NCBI GenBank assembly: GCA_014904845.1
Contig: MU119620.1
Span: forward strand, 1 to 37,354
DNA: 37,354 bases
Source of the DNA: Acephala macrosclerotiorum
Lineage: Eukaryota; Ascomycota; Leotiomycetes; Helotiales; Mollisiaceae
Reading direction: 5' to 3'
Shown: positions 24,926-34,615 of the stretch, piece by piece
Numbering within the stretch: the stretch's first letter is position 1
Layout: the number at the start of each line of letters is the position of its first letter
The notes under the pieces: generated by a model
Seen by the model: the letters and a program-made list of their open reading frames with translations, nothing else
Told to the model about the DNA's origin: nothing
The model's database searches: none
Translations under genes and position numbers: made by a program

Positions 24926-25064
24926 GCGTTTGTGGTTTAGTGGTAAAATCCATCGGTTTGTGAACCCTTCCAAGTCCTCAAACCACAACTAATCCTCAAG
25001 TAGTTGCCATAAGATTATAGCATCTTCAAGCTCGATGGGCCCCGGGTTCAGTCAGACCCCCAAG
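24926..25064 (+). pseudogene. Interrupted tRNA-Gly(GCC)-like sequence
   Basis: The 5' half (24926-24955) looks like a fungal tRNA-Gly: GCGTTTG acceptor strand, D-arm around TGGTTTAGTGGTAA, then CATCG as the 5' anticodon stem. The matching loop TTGCCAT (25004-25010, anticodon GCC) and 3' stem CGATG (25033-25037) lie further on. Between loop base A37 and T38 sits a 22-nt insertion (25010-25031), the canonical place for a tRNA intron. A further 48 nt (24956-25003) separates the 5' stem from the loop and contains AAACCAC, an inverted match to GTGGTTT in the D-arm. The T-arm (GGGTTCAGTC) and the 3' acceptor strand do not pair properly, so I call a tRNA pseudogene. A tRNA with two introns is the alternative. 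Confidence 0.45.
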
Positions 25065-25118
25065 TTTCCGAAATAAGAGCGTTCAACTAACAATTGCTAG
25101 ATTCCCAGCGAACGCATA

Positions 25119-25370
25119 ACTTACTTTTTTACTCTTTTTGTCTCCTTGTTGAAGTTGGGATGTTGTGGCCCCTCCTTTTGAAGCTTTGATATTAGCCGGA
25201 CTAATAGCCGAGACTAGTAGATCGAAAATGAGTCGTTCTTTTTGCTGTTTGGCTTTCAATTATCTGCGTTCCAGTTTGTGGTTGATCTTCTTTGCCGATG
25301 AAGTCTCTTCAACTTCAACTTTGACTAGGGTACCCCCAGATAGTATTTTTTGATCCAAGATTATGGAAGC
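25119..25370 (-). pseudogene. Possible exon fragment of an unidentified protein
   Basis: On the - strand a frame reads ILSGGTLVKVEVEETSS near 25350. It runs through KKINHKLERR, one TAA stop, and LKAKQQKERLIFDLLVSAIS to a lysine-rich end at about 25125. There it meets GTAAGT (25124 down to 25119), a perfect fungal splice donor. The residue mix and the donor suggest a former exon. I do not recognise the family, and I could not connect a convincing next exon; the tRNA-like sequence lies where the intron would be. Confidence 0.3.
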
Positions 25371-26402
25371 CCGGTTTCTGGCGTGCTAGTTCATTCATTT
25401 GTCTATCAGAACTCTTCAAAGCTTTTGCTTGAATTTTTGTGTTGTGGGTGGGCGAGAGAATCTCTTCGCTTCAAGATTGATCCAACCCACATTTGGCTAT
25501 TCACATGTCACGTTTCTTGCTTTTTGAAAAGCAAAACAATTTCTAGCAAATTCATACTGCTGTCCTTCTTGTATAGCTTTCTTTCATGTGTTTTTACCTC
25601 TGATTTCATAGCCTTTCCGTAATGAATGGATTGAAAGTCATCACCCCTGACTAAGCGAGGCTGCTCCTTCTCTCAACGATCACCTTCTCCATTTGCTCCT
25701 GCTTGATCAAGAACGATTTCACCTGGGTTGAACAAGGATTTCTCAAATAAGTTCTCTGCGTTGCTATCAATTCGCTGACACAAATGTTCATCGTCACATC
25801 CAACGGAGCGTCGGGTACCATTTTGCAAGCGTGACCTACTTCTGCGAACATGAGAGCACCACTGGATGGAATAGAATGGCAGCTCAAGGTTAGCATTTTT
25901 TTTAAGGACCAAAAGCCCTATTAGATGAAAATTCCTCTGCTGCACTTTTTCTTTTAATCATATTTAAATGGGCCACACTTTCATTTTAGAATAGAAAAGT
26001 CTTGCTGTGTGAACGCGGGGTAACTTTCACAGGTGAAAAAGATTCCACATAGAGCTTGAGCTTATCCTTCTAGCGTCCATTCCTTGAACTAGAATCAAGA
26101 AGATATGAACATTATTGCGATACACTCTGTTTATAGAGTTCCAAACTCGCGTGTTGTCCGAGCCTTCAAGTGATGGCTTTCCTATCTCCTGAATGAGGGG
26201 TATATACTGTACTATAAGCGAGATGTCAAACGCGCCAACCATTGACTTGAGTTGGTTGGGGGAGAGGACTTCAAAGTAGGATGTAGACGACAGACAATGT
26301 AGCATTTCTGTGCGGCAGGGAATAATGAAAGTGTACAGACTCGGAGAATAAAATTCAACCTCCGTGTCACCCTTTGCGTAGCCAGCCTTATGGTCGAGGA
26401 TT
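25371..26402. other. Downstream flank of the ankyrin-CorA pseudogene, no gene called
   Basis: Balanced composition with overlapping short frames on the - strand (25651-25945 in two frames, 26027-26402). None has a motif I can name. The DNA lies 3' of the ankyrin-CorA stop codon and may contain its terminator and untranslated region, but I see no clear signal. Confidence 0.4.
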
Positions 26403-28567
26403 TCAGTGTTCTTCTCCGGCAGGCCGGAGTCCGTGCGTGAAGACAATGCTTCCTCTGTCCAGCCTCCTTCTTCGCGCACTGCTACCAGCCATTGATTCTG
26501 GTGATAAGCGCCCGCTTTTCATTGCCGGGAGCGCAGCAGTAGTACTTCTCGCAACACGCAAAGTATGAGTATGAAAATTTTCCAAGTCGTCAAGGCCACC
26601 TGTCCTGCCACTCCTATCTTTGAAAGTTGCTCTAACATTCTGTGATGCTTTGTTATGGTGGAATGTTCTTCGCAATCTCTTGACACCTGTCTTTATATTA
26701 TTGAGACTCAACGCAAGTACAATCAGAGGCACAGATATACCGAGGTCGATGCCAAAAGTGTACTTCATAACGAAGCCTAGAGACAAACTTGAACTTCCGT
26801 CTTCGTGCGGGAACTCGGTGATATCGACAGTGAAGAATGCAGTGATAAAGCTCAAGGGCAAGAAGACGATCGTCACTATAGTAAACACCGTTATGGCCTC
26901 ACCCTGCCTTGTAGTGCTTGTCGCTTGATCTCGAGTGAAGCACGCCTGAAATGCGTTGATATACTTCTGCTTCAGATCGAGTAGGTCTCTGATCGAAGAA
27001 TAGTACGTCCAACCTGTACATCCATACGGTTTATGTCTTCGATGTATCCTTTGATGAGCTTGAATTGGTCTGCAAAACGTTGCTGGACTCGATTCTGGCA
27101 CGTTTCGTCATCGGTCTTGCAGATGACAGCGGAGAGGTCCGGGAGAACTTGGAGTTGGTCTTCGAAGATTTTGGAGAACATGTGGAGTTCATCTCGGATA
27201 TCCTTCACTTCAGCTAGCATATCGGTCTCATTACTGATGTCAAGCAGTTTGTCGACTGGGGGGGGGGCCTTCTAAGAAGTCTTGGTCTTGATCTTCGTCA
27301 TGGTCGGTTCCACCGCTACTTGTTGAGTTGCTTCTCAGAGTCGCAATTGTCTTGCTATCTGTTTTTCTTTGATTATGAAGCCAGGCTGAGGCTTGTCTCG
27401 GCGCGAGATTGAATTCTCCAAATAAGGCCGTTTCTTTGTCAGTTGCGATGCCAATACTAGATTTGAACACGTCGAGGAATTGATAGTCAGCATTGACGAT
27501 ACTTTGGCGGTCCAAAACTCCTGTGCACCAGAGCGCAATCGCCTCGGCGAGATCGCACAGAGTGAGCAGGCTCGCAGTTCTAGTTAAAGCTCCCGATGAT
27601 CCACTCCAGGATGTTCAAAGGATCGTCATTAGGTTGTTGCCAACGCTGAGGAAATGCCGTAATGACAAGATCTTCTCCCAGCACCCACATCCAGAATTGA
27701 TCTACCATGACAAGCTTCACGTCATCGATGGGTTTCTTAGATTGATGATATTGAGGTTGGTAGCGAGAAACAACCTGATCGCGATCGCGACTACTCGTCT
27801 CAATATCGTGGTAGAAAGACTGATCAAGTGTGCGCCGTATATGCAACAAAGGGGTAGGTTGGCTCCGTAGGTACCTGGAGAGGAGTAAGTGATCGTGGGT
27901 TCGGTCTTGGAGTTAGTTAGATCAAACTTGAGCCGGGTCTTTTGCTTTGTACGCCTTATGGCTTCCTGCATCTCAATGAGACGCAAATTCGTTTCGAAGT
28001 GAAGGTATGGAATGAATGTGCGTATACTATTCCCGAGAAAGAGTTGCCTTTCCCTAGGCTTGAGACGTGATTTCTGACCATGTCTTGCGGCAAGGATGGC
28101 CTCTTTCCAAGATCTCGGACTTGGGTAAGGCGATTCCGAACCAGATTCTGTGGGAATATGCAGCCCGAGCTGGTCCATGGGCAATATCTGCTGATCGTAA
28201 CGCATCGACGACCGGTTGAGAGTAGACATTAGAGGTCTAGTATTAATTATGATAACCGGAAGTTCGCTGACCAGTGAGCTCTGCTGTGCGTCTGCCGGGA
28301 GCAGAACCTTCCGCCCATCAATGCTCTAACATGGGGATATCATGAATTGCGAGTGGCTCTGGAAACCATGGTGCTGCTTACTCAGAGATATATCCAACGC
28401 TTTGAAGGAGTCAATGTCGGGCTGGCCCTCGAGATACCATTTTTTCATGATCGATCTAACCCAGGCCATATTGTTTCCGGGCAAGTGAATCCATCAGAAG
28501 TCTACAGCTCAGCCTGTGAACAAAACATTGAAGGTAGGCCTCCCACCACTGGTTTTGTAAAGAACCT
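26403..28567 (-). pseudogene. C-terminal exon of the ankyrin-CorA gene
   Basis: It begins at the acceptor of intron 2 with EVLYKTSGG. The conserved WIHLPGNNMAWV core follows (28493 downward), then PYLHFETNLR near 28000, RRTLDQSFYH near 27830, VDQFWMWVLGEDLVIT and FPQRWQQP near 27680, and DYQFLDVFKSSIG near 27470. LLDISNETDMLAEVKDIRDEL and a helical segment lead to DLLDLKQKYINAF near 26970. The CorA-like end has two hydrophobic helices (about 26894-26832 and 26756-26703). The GMN loop typical of bacterial CorA is absent, as in many fungal relatives. The reading changes frame at least four times and has stops at 28509, 28494 and 28326. Confidence 0.82.
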
Positions 28568-28647
28568 CTGTAAAAAGAGTCAGAATACCACAACAAAAAA
28601 ATGTTGACCCTTTCTCCAAACACTGCCGTCCGGGAATGAGTGCATAC
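28568..28647 (-). other. Intron 2 of the ankyrin-CorA gene (80 bp)
   Basis: It starts GTATGC at 28647, has a branch-site-like CTGAC, and ends TTTACAG at 28568. Splicing joins QRKTIY to EVLYKTSGG in one frame, as expected for this family, and removes an in-frame TGA. Confidence 0.7.
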
Positions 28648-28705
28648 CGTAGATCGTCTTGCGCTGCACCTGTCTACCTCTATTGAAACCTCCGAAGTCC
28701 ACAAT
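28648..28705 (-). pseudogene. Short middle exon of the ankyrin-CorA gene
   Basis: A 58-bp exon encoding IVDFGGFNRGRQVQRKTIY between introns 1 and 2. It corresponds to the conserved stretch between the last ankyrin unit and the CorA-associated domain. Confidence 0.65.
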
Positions 28706-28819
28706 CTATCGATATACGTAAGTAAATGATCTTCGGTAGAAACTATCCTCAAATTCAATGAGAATGTATGCACACGAGGCAATCAAGGAAATCAGAAAGA
28801 AGGTAGAATAACAACTTAC
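28706..28819 (-). other. Intron 1 of the ankyrin-CorA gene (114 bp)
   Basis: It starts GTAAGT at 28819 and ends GATAG at 28706. Splicing joins CHGFNAS to IVDFGG, matching the usual junction in ankyrin-CorA proteins. Confidence 0.75.
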
Positions 28820-29478
28820 TGAAGCGTTGAAGCCATGGCATGCGGCCAGGGCATCGCCTGACAATAAGTCTTTGTAGCCGTCAGGAGAAAATAAGTTCAC
28901 AAGAAGTTGATTTCTTTGCTGAACCACCAATAAAAAGGGCGTGCTCCCAAATGAGTCACGAGGTGAGGTATTGATAGAGGGCTGCATGAACAGAAATTTG
29001 GCAATCTCATTCAAGTCCGCCTGGTACGCCTGTGCGACAAGATGGAGGAGAGTAATACTATCTACGAGAATTGAGCTGACATCGGCGCCGCATTCAACCA
29101 GTATCCGGACAGTATCTATTGAACCTGCCAAGCACGCGTTATGAAGAGCAGTCCAACTACCGGAGCTTTTAGCATTGACGTTTACTCCATGCTCTAAGAG
29201 TAACTTCACAACCTCAGTCCTACCGTGTGTTGCAGCAAGATGCAAAGCGCTTTTGTCTCGCTTCATGACGACTTCAATGGCCCCAAATTTGTCGTGAGCA
29301 GTTCCTTCGCCAACCGAACTTTGCCCAGTGAGCAAGCCCAGTGAAGCGGCGAGCGTCCCAGCGAGCCCCTTGCTTGAATGTTAATCCTCTTTCGAAATAT
29401 TCGAAGTAAGGTCTCGATGGCTGACACTCCAGGAGTTCAATCCGGGTTGTCCACCAGGTCCCAGTCCCTGGCGGCGGC
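28820..29478 (-). pseudogene. Ankyrin-repeat segment between the Tc1 insertion and intron 1
   Basis: From the insertion point the frame reads AAARDWDLVDNPD, a TGA (29437-29439), then repeats with classic ankyrin signatures: SPLHWACSLGKVRLAKELL, SALHLAATHGRTEVVKLLL, TALHNACLAGSIDTVRIL and TPFLLVVQQRNQLLVNLF. A missing base in the C run at 29281-29284 shifts the frame between the first and second repeat. About five ankyrin units can be counted. Ankyrin stacks bind proteins; the partner here is unknown. Confidence 0.85.
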
Positions 29479-29480
29479 TA

Positions 29481-29505
29481 CAGTTAGCGCCAAAAAATAT
29501 TCGCT
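29481..29505 (+). repeat. Left terminal inverted repeat of the Tc1/mariner element
   Basis: About 25 bp starting CAGTTAGCGCC and ending TATTCGCT, immediately after TA 29479-29480. It pairs with 30837-30861 with mismatches mainly in bases 7-12. Confidence 0.8.
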
Positions 29506-29570
29506 AAAATCGCGTAAAAGCGCGTTTTGGACGCGTTCCTCTCCATTCTTCCTTCATAAACAACCACATT

Positions 29571-30674
29571 ATGCCTTCTCAACGCACTCCTCTACGCTCC
29601 ACTTCTGGGAATTCAAGAAAGGGTCCAGAACTCACTTCATATCAAAGGAGTCAGATCTCTGGGGCTAAGACTGCAGGCTCTACACCTACAGAAATATCAC
29701 GTGAATATGAGCTGCTATATTCCACTATTACTTCCACCTTTAAAGTCCAAAATCAACGCACAAAAGGGGCCTCTTTGCCAAGACCTGGGAGGCACGTTTG
29801 TTATACACTATCAGAGGAACGCAAAGTGCTAAAGTATGTGAGAGCAAACTCAAGGCAGACCTATGCAGAGCTCATAAAAGCTTGTGGTCTCTTTTGCTAT
29901 AAGAATATTGTTAAGGCCATCCTCAGAAAACATGGCATCCAGAATTGGATAGCTAAACGCTGTCTTTACTTTACACTAGCACATGCAGCCCAGAGGTTTG
30001 CTTGGGCCCTTAAATTTAAGGGCAGGAATGCAGAAGAATGGGGTATGATCATGTGGAGTGATGAGTGTTCTGTGGAGAAGAGTACGGGCCAGAGGAGGGA
30101 ATGGTGCTTTCGCACGCCTTTGCAAAAATGGCACCCAGAAATGATCCAAATCTACTCAACTGGTAAAACTATGAAGGTTATAGTCTGGGGGTGCTTTTGA
30201 GATACTGAGAGATCTAATCTCTATATCATGAATAGGGATTTTGAGAGTAAGAAGTATGGGTATTCTGCCAATTCATATATTGAGGTCTTGGACGCAGAAC
30301 TAGAGTCACAGCATGCAAACTTGGAGCCAGGCTATGAGTTTATGCAAGACAATACTTCCATCCACACAGCTCATAAGGTTAGAGACTGGTTTGCAGACCA
30401 TAAGATCACACAGCTCATGAATTGGCCCCTTTACTCCCCTGATCTCAATTCTATTGAGCACGTTTGACATGAGCTGAAATGCATGGTTAATGAGATGTTT
30501 CCAGAGCTTTTTACAGATAAATCTAAGAGTGAGCATGCAAAACAAAGGCTGGAATCATGTTTACAAGCAGCCTGGGACTGTTTACCTCAAAGCTTGTTTG
30601 ACAATTTATACCAGAGTATGTCAAACAGAATAGAGGCTGTAATCCAAGCAAAAGGATGGTATACTAAATACTGA
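29571..30674 (+). pseudogene. Tc1/mariner transposase with two in-frame TGA stops
   Basis: One frame of 368 codons from ATG 29571 to TGA 30672-30674. The first part is a helix-turn-helix DNA-binding region (YQRSQISGAKTAGSTPTEIS, then RKVLKYVRANSRQTYAELIK). The DDE catalytic part has WSDECSVE (first Asp codon 30060), QDNTSIHTAHKVRDWF (second Asp codon 30348) and WPLYSPDLNSIEHV (Glu codon 30456), about 35 residues between the last two acids. TGA at 30198-30200 follows VWGCF, and TGA at 30465-30467 lies where EHVWHEL is expected, so the second replaces a conserved Trp. All three catalytic acids survive. Transposase cuts and pastes the element; this copy is inactive as written. Confidence 0.88.
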
Positions 30675-30836
30675 GCTCAGTTTGTAGTGCAATCACAATG
30701 TAATTTAATCATCTTGTAGTCTAGCTTTAGGCCTTTCTAATGCTTCAATCAGAACTTGATTTGGACGGATAATGGTAGAGTTATTGTCAAATGAAGGGGG
30801 GAGAGTAAATGGTGAAGTGCGGGGTAAAAATGCAGT

Positions 30837-30861
30837 AGCGAATAATTTTTGTTTAGTACTG
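30837..30861 (-). repeat. Right terminal inverted repeat of the Tc1/mariner element
   Basis: Begins AGCGAATAATTTTTG and ends GTACTG, followed by TA at 30862-30863. It is the imperfect inverse of 29481-29505. Confidence 0.78.
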
Positions 30862-30863
30862 TA

Positions 30864-31067
30864 GGTTATGAAGAACATTTCTGGATCTGTTATCCACCGC
30901 ATTAACGTCAGCGCCACGATCGATGAGGAATTGGAGCATGAGAGTATGATTTTCCAGGCTGCTTTCATTAACAGCGTTCGTCCTTTTCTGTCGCGCGTCT
31001 CTGTGTCTCCTCCATTATACAATAATAGCTGCAAGATACGGAGATTGTGCTTAACGGCACGAAGCAG
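30864..31067 (-). pseudogene. Ankyrin segment trapped between the two transposons
   Basis: The - strand reads LLRAVKHNLRILQLLLYNGG and RKGRTLLMKAAW, then after a one-base shift near 30954-30955 ENHTLMLQFLIDRGADVNAV and RSRNVLHNL, ending at the TA that flanks the Tc1/mariner element. These are two typical ankyrin units (TLLMKAA, FLIDRGADVN). Restoring one G in the GG run keeps a single frame. The left end continues the frame of 34665-34965 exactly once the 3.6 kb element and one TA are removed. Confidence 0.85.
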
Positions 31068-31069
31068 TA

Positions 31070-31116
31070 CAGCCCTACCAATAACTAGCTTGAAAACACC
31101 AAAATTTAACCGAGAC
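31070..31116 (+). repeat. Left 47-bp terminal inverted repeat of the two-gene transposon
   Basis: Starts CAGCCCTACCAATAACTAGC and ends CCGAGAC. It is identical over 47 bases to the reverse complement of 34616-34662, and after three mismatches TTTTTA also matches. Confidence 0.93.
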
Positions 31117-31267
31117 GCGTTTTTATGTCTCGAGCCCCAACCGCGAGTTTTACCTACTAGCGCCGGCGCGAATAACTTTACAACTACACGCTCAATCAAA
31201 TAAGTGAGTAGCTCAAAATAAAGAAAAAAATGTCATCTATTAATAGAAGAAAAATCAAACATATAAA

Positions 31268-32272
31268 ATGGCCTTTCGGTTGCACTTAAGCGTCGTTGCT
31301 GCTATCGAAGTTTTACTTCTCGAGCCGAATACACGCATTACTGCCGATTATTGTTGCTAACTTGCATTTAATTATGATTGCAATCTCGCAACGATTTACA
31401 ACCATAAAAAGCGTGTTTTGACTGGTCTGCTACCGGGAAAACGTACAGAAAATCCTCGAAGAGTAATTACTTGGAGAATAAAGCAAACTATAAAGTTATT
31501 ATTGGAGGAAAGACTATGATTCTACTAGAACGAGATCAAAGCTTTTTTATTCGATATGTTCGACGTCGATATAGTACAATAAACGATCTCGCATACACTC
31601 AAACGAATAAAGATCACACGAAAGAAGTTTAAAGTAGAAGCTGCTCAAAAGAACCAAGAATTGAGAATACACTGACAAGACAATCTTCAATACTTTACAG
31701 CAGATCAAATTGTATATATAGATGAATCAAAAAGCGATAATAAGACTGATAATCGTTAATACGAATGGTCTAAGAATAGAGTTCGAGCTATTATTCAACG
31801 CTGGCTACGGGATAGGAAGAGAGTTTCTGTTGTAGCAAAGTATAGTCTTGATGGCTATATAGTCTCTAGAACATTCGAAGGTATTAGTACAGGAGACTTA
31901 TTCGAGGACTTTATTATCGACGAGCTACTTTCTATTTGTAACGCCTATTCTGCTCCGAGATCTGTTATTATTCTCGATAATGTCTCGATTTACCACTCGA
32001 ATATTGACAATATTAAAAGAGTATGCCAAAGAAGAGGAGTCTATTTCCGCTTTCTACTATTATACTCTCCTGATTTCAACTCTATTAAAAAAAGCTTTGG
32101 GGACTTTAAAGCATATATACGGCGCTATTACAGAAAAGAAAAAAAAAATTATAGATCATACTAATCGTTTTTGGAATGGGCTGTCAAAAAAGTAGAGGTA
32201 AAGGAAGCTGCTTGGCGTAGAGCTAAAGGACATTTCAAAAATGCCGGGATTCAAAGTGTGCCATCAGAATAA
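31268..32272 (+). pseudogene. IS630/Tc1-type DDE transposase with seven stops
   Basis: One frame of 335 codons from ATG 31268 (MAFRLHLSVVAAIEVLL) to TAA 32270. The N-terminal part is a helix-turn-helix region with YNHKKRVLTGLLPGKR. The DDE_3 domain has VYIDES (first Asp codon 31721), LDGYIVSRTFEG, VIILDNVSIYHS (second Asp codon 31976) and YSPDFNSIKKSFGDFKAYI, where the catalytic Glu codon (32087) now reads AAA (Lys), a G-to-A change. Spacing is 36 residues between the second and third acid. Stops lie at 31358, 31517, 31526, 31580, 31673, 31757 and 32162. At least five occupy probable Gln or Trp positions, one transition from CAA, CAG or TGG. No frameshift is present over 1 kb. Inactive. Confidence 0.86.
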
Positions 32273-32651
32273 AAAAGAGTCACTACTAAAAATCATAGTT
32301 CGAGAAACAAGATTACATAGATCTCATATTCAGCATTTTAAATATTTACTTCTCGCATTATAGCTATATATATACAATATAATTTAAACAATTAGATATT
32401 ATCTTCTTATATATTTTACTTACAAATATAATGTAATACATTTCACTTGAACATTGGGACGATGTTTAAAAGTATATACAAAAAGTTGATATTTTTTATT
32501 ATTATTTATTTCTAAGTTTTTTTTTTAGTGTTTTCAAGTTAAATTACTTTACTTTTTATGAGTTCTAAATATAAGAAATAAATCGATATTTCGTTATTAC
32601 CGTATCTCAAACTAATCGCAAATAAAAACAAAAGAAAAAAATAAAGATATA
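32273..32651. other. Gap between the two convergent genes of the transposon
   Basis: 379 bp of AT-rich DNA separates the stop codons of the two genes. It should contain both 3' untranslated regions. I see no ORF, repeat or TIR-like sequence here, so there is no sign that the 3.6 kb unit is two adjacent elements. Confidence 0.5.
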
Positions 32652-34502
32652 TTAGTATTTATCAAAGTAATTATTATACTTTTCAAAGCTAAGACTATAC
32701 TCTGTACTATATGCTCTACTACTTTTCTTTTTTACTTGTCGACGTAACTTTGAAAAATTAACTTGTCCTCGAGAGTTTTTAAAAGCTAAGACTTTTTGAG
32801 TAGCAATTTGTACCTTTTTATAATTTGCTTTAAAATTGGAAATCTTCTTTCGAATCAAGTAAACTATTTTAGTAGAGGCACTTAGAGAGATCAATTGCTT
32901 AATAACATTATTTGATTTGAGTTATTCGATCTCAATAAACTCTCGATCGATAATAGCAATAGTGTTTTTAATACTATAGATACAGCTTGAAACAATTTCA
33001 CTATTTAGTATATACTTTTCGAATTGATCTATTACGTTTTCTTTAATAGAAGCGACTTGGATCGGAGACGAGAGTAAAGAGAAAGCTTCGCGGCGTGCAA
33101 AAAGAAAAAATCGACGACGAGGCTGTATATGTTGAGAGTAAGAGGGCCCAGATTGATATTGAGTATCGAGATACTTTTGATATTGGAAAGTAAGTACTGA
33201 AAAAAAAGTCGAATTAGAAAGTATAATATTCTGGATAACGATAGGCTTTCTTTTTTCGGCTTTAGGGATTGATTCTCTCGCAATTGGTACATCCTTTTTC
33301 GTGCTTTGACGCTTGACAAGTTATTGATTGTAGTCGTCGTGGTATTTGATAAGCATTTCTTTAAAAGGCACGTTTACAGTTACGTCTTTGAGTTCAACTA
33401 TTATATATTCTGTTTATTCGTTTTGCTCTAAAAGAGTAATTCGATAATAAGACTTTGTACTACGTAAAACGTAGTAGTACTGTTTGTAGTTTTTGCATCG
33501 TTTTTCGATATATTGGTAGATCTTGAATATAATTTTTCGAAGGTTTGCTTTCTTATTATTTGCTAAGTTTGCCGCTCTCTTGGCTATCAATTGTCGAGTA
33601 ATTACAGAATCGCGTAGTTTCTTGTGCTTTCTTTGAAAGACCAATTCGTCGATATTCTTTTCCTCGTTGTCGCTAAAAGCAACAGTATTCGAAGAGATCT
33701 CGTAAAGTGGGATCGATCGAACGATGTTTTGAGCTTTCTCTACTTTTTTCTTTTTCGATGATTTCAAGTCCAAAATTGGAAAAATAAACGCTCGATCGTA
33801 GACTTTGTAGTGAGTATCGATTGAGAGACTAATCGAATTCTTCTTGTCTTTAGTATACTATGCCTGTCGAAAGTACGACAAAACATTCAGTAACTGCGAG
33901 TCATCTCTTACAATGGCAAAGAAATTATTGCCTTTTAATGACTTAACCACTATAACCAATTGCCGGAAAATAGACTTATCTCCATCTCGCAAATTCCTAT
34001 TGTCTGCCCATTCGTCGACGAATTCTCTGCCAATAATAACTTGAAGTTCTTCGAGCCTCATAAAGCCGTAATCGTTGATATCAAGAGAATAGAAAACGAC
34101 GATCTTCTTGACAGCATTGATAATTGGAGTTATCTTAAGAAAGACGTAATAAGGGAAATCTTGTCTGTCGTTCGAGTTGAATAAGATTGCTTGTTGAATT
34201 TGAAATTTCGGTCTTCGTGCGAGTAGACTACTATTATAGTAGCTGGTAGGGGAAGTCAGTGCATTGCTGTAATCAAGGCCTTCGTCAGACTTCTGGAGAG
34301 CTTTCGAAAGTGTTCTAAGAGTATCATCATCTATATCCTCGTGTGTATCTCGTCTCTTGCGCTTCGAGGCCTTCTGAATTGGAGATTGGTTTTTGGAGAA
34401 TGCTGCCAATGTCCGAGTGTTCTCTTTGCGCGCTCTCGAGGGCAATTGCTCATCTGCCGGCTTCTCCTTCGCCAAGCGCCTCGAATGACGTTCCCCAGGC
34501 AT
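32652..34502 (-). pseudogene. Accessory ORF of the 3.6 kb transposon, unknown function
   Basis: One continuous - strand frame of 616 codons from ATG 34502 (MPGERHSRRLAKEKPADE) to TAA 32652-32654. It is broken only by TAG 33858-33860 and TAA at 33414, 33321 and 32922, each one transition from CAG or CAA; there are no frameshifts. I do not recognise the family. The first 60 residues are basic and polar with SKRKRRD, and a second basic patch (SSKKKKVEK) lies near residue 245; both resemble nuclear localisation signals. The middle has globular stretches (GFMRLEELQVIIGREFVDEW). The C-terminal 150 residues are helical and end in KLRRQVKKKSSRAYSTEY. No zinc finger, DDE triad or membrane helix is visible. 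Lying inside perfect TIRs, it probably served the element, for example as a DNA-binding partner (inference). Confidence 0.72.
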
Positions 34503-34615
34503 AGCCAACTCTTCAAATCCTTAATTATAAGCCAATCTGAGTAGTGGTTGTGGAGTTATAAGTGGGTAGAATATTACTAAATGGGTGGAAGCACTTGTGC
34601 GATCACTAAAAAGTG

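Larger units (their letters stand above)
29481..30861 (+). mobile_element. Tc1/mariner element, 1381 bp, inserted in the ankyrin gene
   Basis: The ends are inverted repeats of about 25 bp: CAGTTAGCGCCAAAAAATAT at 29481 and its imperfect reverse complement ending at 30861. A TA dinucleotide lies on each side (29479-29480 and 30862-30863), the target duplication of this superfamily. Inside is one transposase frame. The two ends agree at about 17 of 25 positions, so the copy is old. It interrupts an ankyrin repeat. Confidence 0.9.

Noticed and set aside
27493..27870. 125-codon + strand frame opposite the CorA region
   Set aside because: It is the complement of the conserved CorA-family stretch (WMWVLGED, FPQRWQQP), which is clearly coded on the - strand.
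29571..30674. TGA read as Trp (alternative genetic code) in the Tc1/mariner transposase
   Set aside because: Surrounding genes also show TAA and TAG stops and frameshifts, and the host DNA is nuclear; simple inactivation is enough.
33032..33319. 95-codon - strand frame within the 3.6 kb transposon
   Set aside because: It is out of phase with the long accessory ORF, whose frame aligns above and below it; treated as a shadow.
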